Assembly (NCBI RefSeq): GCF_003417465.1
Contig: NZ_QVMV01000053.1
Coordinates: 1-55,566 of the forward strand
DNA from: Wenzhouxiangella sp. 15190
GTDB lineage: Bacteria; Pseudomonadota; Gammaproteobacteria; Xanthomonadales; Wenzhouxiangellaceae
Reading direction: 5' to 3'
Length of the DNA: 55,566 bases
The translations under genes and the position numbers were made by a program. Shown in pieces: positions 29,073-38,107 of the stretch. The notes beneath the pieces are model-generated. The model did not search any database, was not told the DNA's origin, and worked only from the letters and a program-made list of their open reading frames with translations. Within the stretch, counting starts at the first letter, position 1, and every line of letters starts with the position of its first letter.

Positions 29073-30356
29073 TCAGAGCAGGCGTTCGAGCCGGCCGCGC
29101 CAGGCGCCGCGGTCCTCTTCTTCCCCGCAGTAGCGCCAGTAGGCCTCGAAGCGGTCGCGTTCGGCCGTCTCGAACTCGATGCGGAGGTGACCCCAGTGGT
29201 CGCGGCCGTCCTTCTCGCTGTCGCAGGCCCGTCTCGAGTCGTCCTCGATCCAGTGGCCTTCGAACACGGTGTCGCTGACGAACTCGCCCAGCACGGCACC
29301 GTTGTCGAGCGTGTAGTCGCCCTCGATGGCGCCGTCGACACGGCGCAATTCCATCACACCATGTTCGCCGGCATCCCACACGCCCAGAATGTCGACGGTC
29401 GCGCGTTCTTCGTTGTCTGCTTCGGGCTTGCTACGCACGGTCAACTCCACGCGACGGTTCCGCGCCCGGCCCTCGGCCGTGTCGTTGCTCGCGATCGGGC
29501 GGGACTCACCGAAGGCCTGCGTCGTGATGGCGTCGTCGCCGAAGTGGCCGGATTCGATGAGGAACCCGGCTACCGATCGGGCACGGTTTTCAGAAAGTGC
29601 GAGGTTGCTGTCTTCGGAGCCGACGCTGTCGGTATGGCCGGCGACCTCGATATGCGTGCCGGCCGGATTCGTGATGGATGCGATGATTTCCTCGAGTGCC
29701 TCGTGGGCACCGGGCTTGAGGCGGTGCTCGCCGGAGTCGAACAGTACTTCGCTGTCGAGGGCGATTTTCGTGGCTGAACCGATGGCGCCGATGGCGTCGA
29801 CGTCCGCGCCCGGAGTGCGGCTGTTGCAGGCCTGCTTGAGGTCCACCAGGCGGACGTAGCGGTAGGAGCCGCCGGGCTCGACATAAGGTGCGATATCGAC
29901 CTCGGCCTTGCCACCGGCGATGCGCCCGACCCGAATCCAGTCCTCGCCGTCTTTGGAAATCGCCAGGGCTGTCGCTTCGGTGTCCGGCCCGACTTCGAAT
30001 ACGTACAGGTCGGGGCCGGCGATGTCGATCAGATTGTTGTCCGTCATCGCCACGACCAGGTCCCCGGTGCAGCCCAGGGTCAGGAAGCCGGGATCACCGA
30101 CATCGGCATAGTCGGGAACATTGAGGACGGCCTCGGGACGTGCCGAGGCATCGCCGCCGTCGGGATCGCCCGCATTGAAGGACACCACCTCGTCGGCAAA
30201 CGAGCGATCCCCCATCGGGAAGAAGACTTCCCCACCGTGGCCGTCGGGGTAGTGTCGACCGGCGTCGGCCGCCGGCTGTGATGCAGCTTCGGCGGATAGG
30301 GTAAGTAACAGGAATGCAGTCAGAATTCGGGTTGGCTGGTGCATGGGCCCATCCAT
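29073..30356 (-). CDS. Exported OmpA-family protein with C-terminal extra domain
   Basis: The product has 427 residues (423 if the second ATG at 30344 is used). A signal peptide (RILTAFLLLTLSAEAAS) is followed by a beta-rich domain of about 160 residues with a V-F-E-V-G-P-D-T-E-A-T...S-K-D-G-E-D-W-I-R-V-G pattern, as in extracellular ligand-binding beta sandwiches. An OmpA-like peptidoglycan-binding domain follows (V-L-F-D-S-G, A-G-H-T-D-S-V-G, L-S-E-N-R-A, G-R-A-R-N-R-R-V-E). The last 110 residues are unlike OmpA and contain W-D-A-G-E-H-G-V-M and two W/C-rich strands. It is probably periplasmic and holds its N-domain near the cell wall. It is not an integral porin, since no beta-barrel is visible. 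Confidence 0.87.
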   Translation of the reverse strand: MDGPMHQPTRILTAFLLLTLSAEAASQPAADAGRHYPDGHGGEVFFPMGDRSFADEVVSFNAGDPDGGDASARPEAVLNVPDYADVGDPGFLTLGCTGDLVVAMTDNNLIDIAGPDLYVFEVGPDTEATALAISKDGEDWIRVGRIAGGKAEVDIAPYVEPGGSYRYVRLVDLKQACNSRTPGADVDAIGAIGSATKIALDSEVLFDSGEHRLKPGAHEALEEIIASITNPAGTHIEVAGHTDSVGSEDSNLALSENRARSVAGFLIESGHFGDDAITTQAFGESRPIASNDTAEGRARNRRVELTVRSKPEADNEERATVDILGVWDAGEHGVMELRRVDGAIEGDYTLDNGAVLGEFVSDTVFEGHWIEDDSRRACDSEKDGRDHWGHLRIEFETAERDRFEAYWRYCGEEEDRGAWRGRLERLL

Positions 30357-30576
30357 TTGGGAGTTTCTTGCCGTCTTATCGACGACAATGCTGTGTCATT
30401 CTGACAGTTTTGACGAGGCCGTGGGTTTTTGGACGCTGGCCGTGTTCGAAGCGCTCAAGCGCTACGGTGATCTCGAGGGTCACCCGGACCTGCGCGAAGA
30501 GATGGAACGCCATCGCGAACAGCAACCGGCGCAGCGGTCCTTCGGGCCCGCGCAGAGTTGTTCAGAGGTTCCTTAA
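30343..30576 (+). CDS. Possible small hypothetical protein
   Basis: This 77-residue ORF overlaps the start of the OmpA-family gene on the opposite strand and ends just before the convergent Nramp-like gene. Residues 24-65 look helical and charged (EALKRYGDLEGHPDLREEMERHRE). I see no clear ribosome binding site. It may equally be chance. Confidence 0.25.
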   Translation: MGPSIWEFLAVLSTTMLCHSDSFDEAVGFWTLAVFEALKRYGDLEGHPDLREEMERHREQQPAQRSFGPAQSCSEVP

Positions 30577-30579
30577 TCC

Positions 30580-31872
30580 TCAGGTCAGGCGCCAGCCGAT
30601 CCAGATCACGCAAAACAGTACCAGGAATCCCAGGCCCGCCCAGGCCAGAACGAGCAGGCCGCCGCGCGGGCGGTGCTCGGTGGGCACGTGTTCGCTGGTG
30701 AGCAGCTTGATGTTGAGCCAGGCGATCACCGGCGCGGCAAGAAACGATACCGTCGTGGCGAAATCGATCAGGGTCGTGAATCGCTGACCGAAGTAATGGA
30801 TGACCAGCAGCGCGCCGATGGTGACCAGCAGCAGGGCGCCGACGTAGCGGGCGCGGTGCTTGTGCTCGCTCGAGCCTTCGTCCGTGGCGATGCCGCTGAG
30901 TTCGATGAGTGCGCGCAACACCCGCGGGTAGGCATCGGTGACCGCCAGGGTGGTCGAGAACATGGTGGTCAGCGCCGCCACGGCAATGACCGGCCGCGAC
31001 CATTCGCCCAGCGTCAGTGCATAAAGATCCACCAGACGGCCGGAAAAGGCCACGCTCGATTCGGGCATCGCTTCCTGGCTACCGTGCAGCATCAAGGCGC
31101 CGAGCAGCAGGAACAGCACGGCGAGTAGGGTCGCGCCGGCATAGCCGATCTGGAAGTCGGTGATCGAGTCGCGCACACTGGGCGGGTGTCCGGTCTGCTC
31201 GGCGCGTTCGAGCGTCCACAGCGAGTGCCAGGCGGCCACGTCCAGCGGGATCGGCATCCAGCCAAGCAGGGCGAGCACGAAAGCAAACCCCGTTGCCGTC
31301 CAGACGGCATCGAGATTGGCTGCCGGATTGAGCGCACTCCAGTCCGGGCCGGAGCCGAACGCCAGGGCGACGGCCGCCAGCGTTGATACCGCCAGGGCCG
31401 CCATGATGATCTTCATCAGCAGGTCCAGACCCCGATAGCGTCCTATGGCCAGAACCGCAAGGCAGCCGGTCAGCACGCCGGCCGACAGTTGCGTGATCGA
31501 CGCGTCGAGGTCGAAAACGAGCCCGGCCAGCCCGGCTGCCACCACGGTGACCCCGGCCTGGATGATCAGCATCGTGCCCAGGGTGACGATCACGAACAGG
31601 CCCAGCGCCCAGCGGCCCAGCCGGCGATAACCCACGAGCAGATTCTCACCCGTGGCGGCCGCGTAGCGCGGTCCGAATTCCAGGAAGGGGTACTTGAATA
31701 CGCAGGCGAGTAGTACAAGCAGCAACAGGCTGGTGCCGTACTCGGCACCGGCACGCGTCGACTGAACCAGGTGGGATACACCGACCGCCGCTCCGGCCAT
31801 CAGCAAGCCCGGACCCAGCGCAAAAAGCAGTTGCCGGAAGCGGCTGCTTGCAAAAGTAAAGAACATGTTCAT
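30580..31872 (-). CDS. Nramp-like transporter lacking the canonical metal-binding motifs
   Basis: The product has 430 residues from the ATG at 31872; the longer open frame to 32547 runs over the divergent neighbour and is rejected. About 11 membrane helices with the Nramp/LeuT-type layout are visible, including L-G-P-G-L-L-M-A-G at the first helix and an F-V-L-A-L-L-G-W-M-P-I-P sixth helix. True manganese/iron Nramps have D-P-G-N in helix 1 and M-P-H in helix 6. Here the corresponding segments read A-V-G-V-S-H and M-P-I, so the metal site is not conserved. It is probably an Nramp-related transporter of other specificity. No strong Shine-Dalgarno is seen. Confidence 0.82.
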   Translation of the reverse strand: MNMFFTFASSRFRQLLFALGPGLLMAGAAVGVSHLVQSTRAGAEYGTSLLLLVLLACVFKYPFLEFGPRYAAATGENLLVGYRRLGRWALGLFVIVTLGTMLIIQAGVTVVAAGLAGLVFDLDASITQLSAGVLTGCLAVLAIGRYRGLDLLMKIIMAALAVSTLAAVALAFGSGPDWSALNPAANLDAVWTATGFAFVLALLGWMPIPLDVAAWHSLWTLERAEQTGHPPSVRDSITDFQIGYAGATLLAVLFLLLGALMLHGSQEAMPESSVAFSGRLVDLYALTLGEWSRPVIAVAALTTMFSTTLAVTDAYPRVLRALIELSGIATDEGSSEHKHRARYVGALLLVTIGALLVIHYFGQRFTTLIDFATTVSFLAAPVIAWLNIKLLTSEHVPTEHRPRGGLLVLAWAGLGFLVLFCVIWIGWRLT

Positions 31873-31893
31873 ATCATACAGGCGGAGCCAGTC

Positions 31894-31918
31894 GATACTG
31901 CGCCATACTGTGCAGTAT
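31894..31918. promoter_or_regulatory. Palindrome in a divergent promoter region
   Basis: ATACTG-TG-CAGTAT at 31905-31918 is a perfect 6-bp inverted repeat, and a third copy of ATACTG sits at 31895-31900. The 87-base gap lies between the divergent Nramp-like and lipase lipoprotein genes, so this is a candidate operator for either. No known regulator site is matched. Confidence 0.35.
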
Positions 31919-31959
31919 TGCTCAACACATAAAACATCTCTGCTTTGGGGAGAACTCTG

Positions 31960-34116
31960 ATGAAGGCATGCCGATTTCTGGCGCTCGCATTCGCGCTGTT
32001 GTGGCTGGTCGGCTGCGGCGGCAGTTCCAGCGTAGACCGCACCGTAGACCAAGATCCCGCCGAAAAACCGGATGGTGAGCCCGTTGATGGCGTCATCACC
32101 GCGGTATTCGATCCCGCCGGAGGCGATATCCCGTTCCCCAACAGTTTGCTGCTCTCGGGGACCGACGATCTGACGCTGAACATCCCGGTTGAGGATCCAA
32201 CCGATTTCGGCGATCCGACGGTTGCGCTCAACGCACTCGACGGTTTCAGCACGGTCGCACCCTGGACTTTCAGCTTCACGGCCGAGATCGATCCGGACAG
32301 TGTGGTGCCGGGAAGCAGCGTGCGCTTCTACGAGGTGACGTTCGAGCAGGGCACGGCCGCGGTGAACGGCGTAAATCGTGAACTGGTTCCGGGCGAGGAC
32401 TACGTGGCTGCGGTCGCCGGTTCCGACCCGAGCGGTCAGACGATCGCTGTGGTGCCGCTCAAGCCGCTCCAGGAAATGACCGGCTACATGGCGGTGCTGA
32501 CCGAGGGTATCCAGGACACCAGCGGCAACCCGGCCACGCCGGCGCAAGCTTACTTCCTGGCCAAGCGCCCCGATCCGCTGGTCGACGATGAAGGCAACAG
32601 CACCGATCCGTTACTTGACGATCAGACCGCCCAGGCCCTGGAGCCACTGCGCCAGATCATCAATACCCACGTGGCCGCGGCCGGTTCGCAGGGTGTTGCC
32701 AGTGAGAGCATGGTCGTTTCATCGACGGCGACGACGCAGTCCGTCACGCCGGTGCTTTCCAAACTACGCTCGGCCATCGGCCCGACCAGCTCCCAGGTGG
32801 CCCAGGCCTGCACCGGGCCGGAAAGTTGCCTGACCACGGCCGATGTCCTGCCCCCGGGCGCCTCGCCGGGCATCGCCGATATTTACATGGGTGTGGTCGA
32901 GTTGCCCTACTTCCTCGGCGTTCCGACAGAGCAGAACCCGACGGCGCCACTGACCGAATTCTGGCAGGCCGCACCGGGCAACTATGTGCCGCCTTTCGAT
33001 CAATTCGGCCTCAACCCGGAATCGACCCACGTCACGGTTGCCAATCCGATCCCGGTCGAGAACGCGCGCCCGATGGCTCCCATGCTGCTGACGGTGCCCA
33101 ACGAAACGTCGGGACAGCCTCGTCCGGCCTCCGGCTGGCCGGTGGTGATCTTCCAGCACGGCATCACGGGTGATCGCTCGCAAATGCTGGCCTTGGCCGA
33201 CACCATGGCCTCGCAGGGCATTGCGGTGGTCTCGATTGACATGCCCCTGCATGGCATTACCGACCAGACCAGCCCACTTTATGTCGAGAATACGCCTTTC
33301 GCGTCGATGTCGACCGAGCGCACCTTCGACCTCGACCTGCGAGACAACGAAACGGGGGCATCGGGTCCCGACGGCATGATCGACAGCTCCGGCGCGTGGT
33401 TCATCAATCTGCAGAGCCTGCTGACCTCGCGCGACAACCTGCGCCAGGCACAGATCGACCTCTCGACGCTGGCACTGAACGTGCCGCAGATGGATATCGA
33501 CGGCGACGGTGTCTCCGATCTCGACGGTTCCAATATCAACTTCGTCGGCCTCTCGCTCGGTTCCATGGCGGGTACGCCCTTCCTGGCCGTCGAACCGACG
33601 GTGGGCAACGGCGTACTGTCGGTACCCGGTGGCGGCATCGCCAACCTGTTGTCCGGATCCGACACCTTCGGGCCGGTCATCCGTGCCGGGCTGGAACAGG
33701 CCGGAATCGAACCCTTTTCGCCGGAGTATTTCCAGTTCCTCGGCGCGGCCCAGACGGTCATCGACTCGGCCGACCCGATCAACTGGGGTGCGGTCACCAC
33801 CGCACAGAACTCGGTGCTTCTGCAGCAGGTCGCCGGCGATTCGGTCGTTCCCAATGCTGTCGAGGGCGCGCCCCTGTCCGGCACTGAACCGCTGATTCGA
33901 ATCATGGGTCTGGATGCGATTACGGAGACGACACAGGATCCGATGGGCATTCGCGGTGCCGTTCGGTTGCTTCAGGGCGGACACGGTTCGTTGCTCGACC
34001 CCAGTGCCGGCCCCGAGGTCACGGCCGAAATGCAGGGTCAGGCAGCCAGCATGATCGCTTCCGGTGGCGGGGCAGTCGTCATCGGCGATCCATCACTCAT
34101 CCAGACCGACGATTGA
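31960..34116 (+). CDS. VolA/Pla-1-like surface lipase lipoprotein
   Basis: The ATG at 31960 follows GGGGAGAA and gives 718 residues. The signal peptide ends in the lipobox L-V-G-C19-G-G-S. The N-terminal half, with F-D-P-A-G-G-D-I-P-F-P-N-S-L-L, matches the bacterial virulence-factor lipase N-domain (Lipase_bact_N). The C-terminal half is an alpha/beta-hydrolase with an H-G-I-T-G-D oxyanion region near 400, the nucleophile elbow G-L-S532-L-G-S and a late G-G-H675-G-S as likely catalytic His. VolA of Vibrio is a surface lysophospholipase that releases fatty acids for uptake. A similar lipase role is likely. It is 16 bases upstream of the DUF1302 gene and opens a five-gene run. Confidence 0.88.
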   Translation: MKACRFLALAFALLWLVGCGGSSSVDRTVDQDPAEKPDGEPVDGVITAVFDPAGGDIPFPNSLLLSGTDDLTLNIPVEDPTDFGDPTVALNALDGFSTVAPWTFSFTAEIDPDSVVPGSSVRFYEVTFEQGTAAVNGVNRELVPGEDYVAAVAGSDPSGQTIAVVPLKPLQEMTGYMAVLTEGIQDTSGNPATPAQAYFLAKRPDPLVDDEGNSTDPLLDDQTAQALEPLRQIINTHVAAAGSQGVASESMVVSSTATTQSVTPVLSKLRSAIGPTSSQVAQACTGPESCLTTADVLPPGASPGIADIYMGVVELPYFLGVPTEQNPTAPLTEFWQAAPGNYVPPFDQFGLNPESTHVTVANPIPVENARPMAPMLLTVPNETSGQPRPASGWPVVIFQHGITGDRSQMLALADTMASQGIAVVSIDMPLHGITDQTSPLYVENTPFASMSTERTFDLDLRDNETGASGPDGMIDSSGAWFINLQSLLTSRDNLRQAQIDLSTLALNVPQMDIDGDGVSDLDGSNINFVGLSLGSMAGTPFLAVEPTVGNGVLSVPGGGIANLLSGSDTFGPVIRAGLEQAGIEPFSPEYFQFLGAAQTVIDSADPINWGAVTTAQNSVLLQQVAGDSVVPNAVEGAPLSGTEPLIRIMGLDAITETTQDPMGIRGAVRLLQGGHGSLLDPSAGPEVTAEMQGQAASMIASGGGAVVIGDPSLIQTDD

Positions 34117-34132
34117 TAGGGAGAATCCGAAC

Positions 34133-36016
34133 ATGAAACGCCAACAACCAAACACGAGTCGGCGCGGTCTCGGGCTTCGCCCCGGCATCCTGGCCGGCGC
34201 CATCGGTCTGGCCCTGGTAGCCCAGCAGGTGCAGGCCATCGACCTGAGTACCGACGGGGTCGACATTTCGCTCGATTCCACCATCAGCTACGGCGTCGGC
34301 ATGCGAGTGTCCGACCGCGATGACAGCCTGATCGCCAAGTCGCAGTTCGATCCGCTGGTCGTCCAGCGCCCGCTGGAACAGCAGATCGCCACGCCGGGCC
34401 GTTTTTCGGCCAACTCGGACGACGGTAATCTCAACTTCGATCAGTGGGATCCGATCTTCAACCAGGCCCGGATCACGTCCGAGCTGTCGATCGACTTCGG
34501 CAATTTCGGCGCCTTCGTGCGAGGCAACTACTTCTACGATGTCACGCTTACCGACATGGACGAGTTGCCCGAGGGCGCCAAGGACCAGGCGGCCGAGCGC
34601 GCACGCCTGCTTGACGCCTACGTCTACGGCGACTTCCCGCTCGGCGATCAGATTCTGTCGTTGCGGCTCGGCCGACAGGTGGTCAGCTGGGGCGAGAGTA
34701 CGTTCCTCGCCGGCGGCATCAACGCAATCAACCCCGTGGATGTCACCGCCCTGCGCACGGCCGGCGCCGAATTGAAGGACGCCTTCCTGCCGCAGAACAT
34801 GCTGTGGGGCAGCCTGGATATCACGCCGAACCTTTCGGTGGAAGCGATTGTGCTGGGCGAATGGGACGAAACGGAAGCGGAGCCCTCGGGCACCTTCTTT
34901 GCCACCAACGATTTCGCCACGGCTGGCGGCCGTTACGCCATGCTCAATTTCGGCCTGGTGCCGCAGCCGGTCAACAATCCGGACCTGTATGAAACCGTCT
35001 GTCGCAACGGTAATTTCGGCGCGAGCGATCGTGAGTTGCCGCTGCAGCTCATTGGCGCCGGTTGTGCCGCTTCTTTCCCGCGGGCGGCCGATAACGAGCC
35101 GGATGAGCACGGTCAGTACGGACTGTCATTCCGCTACTTCGCGCCGCAACTGAACACCGAGTTCGGTTTCTACCACCTGCGCTATCACAGCCGATTGCCG
35201 CTGCTGTCCGGGCGTGCGGTCAGCAATGCGGCCCCTTCCTCCGGCTCGGTGATCGTGGAGTATCCCGAAGATATCGACATGTGGGGCGTGAGCTTCAATA
35301 CCACTGTCAGCGGCTGGTCGCTGGGTGGTGAAGTCAGCTACCGTGAAAACCTGCCCCTGCAGATCGATGATGTCGAGTTGCTTTACGCGGGTCTTTCACC
35401 GCTGAACGCGGCGATTCCGGAGCCCTACAATCGTTTCATCAGCCAGCTCGGCGACTTCGAGCCCGGCGAGTACATTCAGGGTTACGAGCGCCGTGAGGTG
35501 TCGCAGGCCCAGTTCACCCTGACCAAGCTGTTCGGGCCGGGCAATTTTCTGAATGCCAACCAGGTGGCTGTCGTCGGCGAGTTCGGTGTGACCCGTATCT
35601 GGGACCTGCCCAGTGAAAGCGAACTGCGATTCGAGGGACCGGGCACCGATACCTTCGGCGGCCCGTCGCGGCAGACCGGCGGCAATTCCCGCAGCCCGGT
35701 CACGACGACCGACGGCTATGCAACTGATACCAGCTGGGGTTATCGACTGCTGTTTGCGCCGACCTATAACAACGTGTTCGGTACGCCCTGGAACATGACG
35801 CCGCGACTGGCGTTCAACCACGACGTCGATGGTGTTACCCCCGGACCCGGCGGTAACTTCATCGAGGGCCGCAAGCAGATCACTGTTGGCCTGAACTTCA
35901 GCTACCTGTCGCGCTGGCAGGCTGGTATCTCGTATACGGACTTCTTTGGTGCCGGAGACAATAATCTGCTGGGTGATCGCGACTTCGTCGCGGCTTCCCT
36001 GAGCTACTCATTCTAG
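34133..36016 (+). CDS. DUF1302 outer-membrane protein
   Basis: The ATG at 34133 follows an AGGGAG site and gives 627 residues. A signal peptide ends near VAQQVQA-ID. The mature protein begins with D-I-S-L-D-S-T-I-S-Y-G-V-G-M-R-V and contains many alternating strands, including R-L-G-R-Q-V-V-S-W-G-E-S-T-F. It ends in a strand finishing A-A-S-L-S-Y-S-F, a typical beta-barrel end with a terminal Phe. DUF1302 proteins are large outer-membrane barrels almost always encoded next to a DUF1329 gene, as here (13-base gap). They have been linked to handling of hydrophobic substrates such as fatty esters. The partner lipase upstream fits that idea. Confidence 0.92.
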   Translation: MKRQQPNTSRRGLGLRPGILAGAIGLALVAQQVQAIDLSTDGVDISLDSTISYGVGMRVSDRDDSLIAKSQFDPLVVQRPLEQQIATPGRFSANSDDGNLNFDQWDPIFNQARITSELSIDFGNFGAFVRGNYFYDVTLTDMDELPEGAKDQAAERARLLDAYVYGDFPLGDQILSLRLGRQVVSWGESTFLAGGINAINPVDVTALRTAGAELKDAFLPQNMLWGSLDITPNLSVEAIVLGEWDETEAEPSGTFFATNDFATAGGRYAMLNFGLVPQPVNNPDLYETVCRNGNFGASDRELPLQLIGAGCAASFPRAADNEPDEHGQYGLSFRYFAPQLNTEFGFYHLRYHSRLPLLSGRAVSNAAPSSGSVIVEYPEDIDMWGVSFNTTVSGWSLGGEVSYRENLPLQIDDVELLYAGLSPLNAAIPEPYNRFISQLGDFEPGEYIQGYERREVSQAQFTLTKLFGPGNFLNANQVAVVGEFGVTRIWDLPSESELRFEGPGTDTFGGPSRQTGGNSRSPVTTTDGYATDTSWGYRLLFAPTYNNVFGTPWNMTPRLAFNHDVDGVTPGPGGNFIEGRKQITVGLNFSYLSRWQAGISYTDFFGAGDNNLLGDRDFVAASLSYSF

Positions 36017-36029
36017 AGCGGAGGTCACA

Positions 36030-38036
36030 ATGACAGACACAATCATCAAACCCGGACTGACGATCTTCGCCGCCATGCTGGCGGGCGTTGTTCTCGTCGG
36101 TTGTGGAACGGCCCCCGTGGCCGAGGAAGAGCCGGCTCAAGCGGAAGAAGCCTCGATGTCCGATCGCTTCGAAACGGAGCAGGAGGCTGAAGAGGCCGCT
36201 GCTGCCGAAGCCGAAGCCGAAAGGCAGGCCGCCGAGGAAGCGGAAGCCGAGGCCGAAGCCGAACGTATGGCTGCCGAAGAAGAGGAGCGCCGTCAGGCTG
36301 AAGCGGAAGCCGCCGCGGAGGCGGAACGGATGGCGGCCGAAGAGGAAGCACGTCGCCAGGCGGAGGCAGAAGCCGCCGCCGCCGAGGCCGAACGCAGGGC
36401 AGCCGAGGAAGAAGCGCGCCGCCAGGCCGAGGCTGAAGCGGCCGCCGAAGCCGAGCGCAGGGCGGCCGAAGAAGAAGCGGCTGCCGAAGAGCAAGCCGAG
36501 GGCATGGCTGCCGAGGAAGAGGCACGTAGTCAGGCCGAAGCAGAGGCAGAGGCCGAGGCTGCAGCGGAGGCCGAACGCATGGCGGCTGAGGAAGAGGCCG
36601 CTTCGGAAGCAATGCCCGAAGAGGACGAACCGGCACCGGCCGACGAGGCGGAAACCGAGATGGCCGCTGTAGACTCGGATGAATTAGTGGATGCCACCGA
36701 AGTGATGATGGGTCGGGCCGACCTGGACGTGATCATCCCGCGTACCGAAGAGAACATCGCGCGCCTTGGCGAGGATCTGACGCCCATGGGCTCGATTCGG
36801 GCCGGCAATGACGAAGGCACGATTCCGGCCTGGGACGGCGGCCTGACCCAGGAAGACTGGCCGCAAGGTTATCAGCCCGGCGACCGTCACCCCGACCCGT
36901 ATGCCGACGAGGAGCCGCAGTTCACCATCACGGCCGAGAACTACCAGGAATACGCCGACCGCTTGTCGGTGGGCCAGAAGGCGCTGTTCGAGCGCTATCC
37001 GGATACCTACTACATGAAGGTCTATCCAACGCATCGAAGCGCTTCCTTCCCCGAGCGCATCTACGATGCGACGATCGACAATGCTGCGACCGGAAGGCTG
37101 GTAGCCAACGGCGAGGGCGTCGAGGACGTCTACGAAGGCTTTCCCTTCCCGCTGCCTCAGAACGCCTTTCACCTGATCTGGAACCACAAGCTCAAGTTCA
37201 AGGGTATCGGCGGCGCGCGGTATAACAACCAGGTCGTGCCGACCTCTTCCGGTGCCTACCAGCTCGTCAAGTTGCGTGAAGAGCTGCTTGGTCTGTACTA
37301 CAAGGAAGGCATGACGATCGAGGATACCGACAATATCCTGCTCTATTTCTTCCAGGAAGTGGAGTCGCCGGCGCGCCTTGCGGGCAATATCCTTCTGGTG
37401 CACGAGACGCTCAATCAGGTCAAGCAGCCGCGCCAGGCCTGGATCTACAACCCAGGGCAGCGTCGCGTACGACGGGCGCCCAACGTGGCCTACGACAACC
37501 CCGGTACGGCTTCCGATGGACTGCGCACCAACGACATGACCGACATGTTCAACGGGGCCATGGATCGTTATAACTGGGAAATCGTGGGCAAGAAGGAAAT
37601 GTACATCCCGTACAACTCTTACCAGGCTCACAGTAACGATCTCTCACCGGACGACCTGGTTCGTCCGGGCCACCTGAATCCGGAGCACATGCGTTATGAA
37701 CTGCATCGTGTCTGGATTGTGGACGCCACCCTGAAGGAAGGCACGCGTCATATTCATCCCCGTCGTACCTTCTACCTGGACGAAGACAGCTACCAGATCG
37801 CGCTGACCGACCACTATGACCAGCAGGGCAATCTCTGGCGCGTTTCGGAGGCCCATACCATTAACTACTATGAGCTTCCGACCTACTGGTCCACCATGCT
37901 GTCGCACATGGACCTGCAGTCCGGCCGCTACGTGGCGAACGGGCTGGATAATGACGATCCGGTCCCGACCTTCGACGTCGAGCTCAGCCCGAGCAATTAC
38001 ACGCCGCAGGCGCTGAGGGTTCGGGGACGACGCTGA
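36030..38036 (+). CDS. DUF1329 lipoprotein with long Glu/Ala coiled-coil extension
   Basis: The product has 668 residues. The lipobox is L-V-G-C25-G. Residues about 30-215 are an almost pure Ala/Glu/Arg repeat with units such as A-E-R-M-A-A-E-E-E-A-R-R-Q-A-E, resembling the helical domain of TolA. The DUF1329 domain follows (about 235-668), with G-M-T-I-E-D-T-D-N-I-L-L-Y-F-F, Q-P-R-Q-A-W-I-Y-N-P-G-Q-R-R-V-R-R-A-P and N-D-M-T-D-M-F. DUF1329 proteins are predicted LolB/LppX-like lipid-carrier folds working with DUF1302 barrels. The long helix could span the periplasm between membranes. Usual DUF1329 proteins lack such an extension. Confidence 0.92.
   Translation: MTDTIIKPGLTIFAAMLAGVVLVGCGTAPVAEEEPAQAEEASMSDRFETEQEAEEAAAAEAEAERQAAEEAEAEAEAERMAAEEEERRQAEAEAAAEAERMAAEEEARRQAEAEAAAAEAERRAAEEEARRQAEAEAAAEAERRAAEEEAAAEEQAEGMAAEEEARSQAEAEAEAEAAAEAERMAAEEEAASEAMPEEDEPAPADEAETEMAAVDSDELVDATEVMMGRADLDVIIPRTEENIARLGEDLTPMGSIRAGNDEGTIPAWDGGLTQEDWPQGYQPGDRHPDPYADEEPQFTITAENYQEYADRLSVGQKALFERYPDTYYMKVYPTHRSASFPERIYDATIDNAATGRLVANGEGVEDVYEGFPFPLPQNAFHLIWNHKLKFKGIGGARYNNQVVPTSSGAYQLVKLREELLGLYYKEGMTIEDTDNILLYFFQEVESPARLAGNILLVHETLNQVKQPRQAWIYNPGQRRVRRAPNVAYDNPGTASDGLRTNDMTDMFNGAMDRYNWEIVGKKEMYIPYNSYQAHSNDLSPDDLVRPGHLNPEHMRYELHRVWIVDATLKEGTRHIHPRRTFYLDEDSYQIALTDHYDQQGNLWRVSEAHTINYYELPTYWSTMLSHMDLQSGRYVANGLDNDDPVPTFDVELSPSNYTPQALRVRGRR
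36126..36630 (+). repeat. Glu/Ala-rich coding repeat in the DUF1329 gene
   Basis: Imperfect repeats of GAGGCCGAA, GCGGCCGAAGAGGAAG and CGCCGTCAGGCTGAA-type words encode the A-E-E-E-A-R-R-Q-A-E helix. Unit lengths of about 15-22 residues are repeated with changes. Such arrays can vary in copy number between strains. Confidence 0.75.
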
Positions 38037-38062
38037 GTCGAGAAAGAAAACGGTACACTCGC

Positions 38063-38086
38063 AGGGCCGGCCACTTGGCCGGCCCT
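38063..38086 (+). terminator. Hairpin between the DUF1329 and YCF48 genes
   Basis: Ten bases at 38063-38072 pair perfectly with 38077-38086 around a 4-nt loop. No T-run follows, so it may be an attenuator or an mRNA stability element rather than a full terminator. It falls 27 bases past the DUF1329 stop. Confidence 0.45.
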
Positions 38087-38107
38087 TGCGTCTCGGAGTT
38101 CAGTTAC

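Noticed and set aside
27580-29379. 599-residue minus-strand ORF across lpd
   Set aside because: Antisense shadow of lpd that also runs over the terminator hairpin.
31873-32547. Upstream extension of the Nramp-like frame
   Set aside because: It would overlap most of the lipase lipoprotein N-terminus on the opposite strand, and membrane segments start only after 31872.
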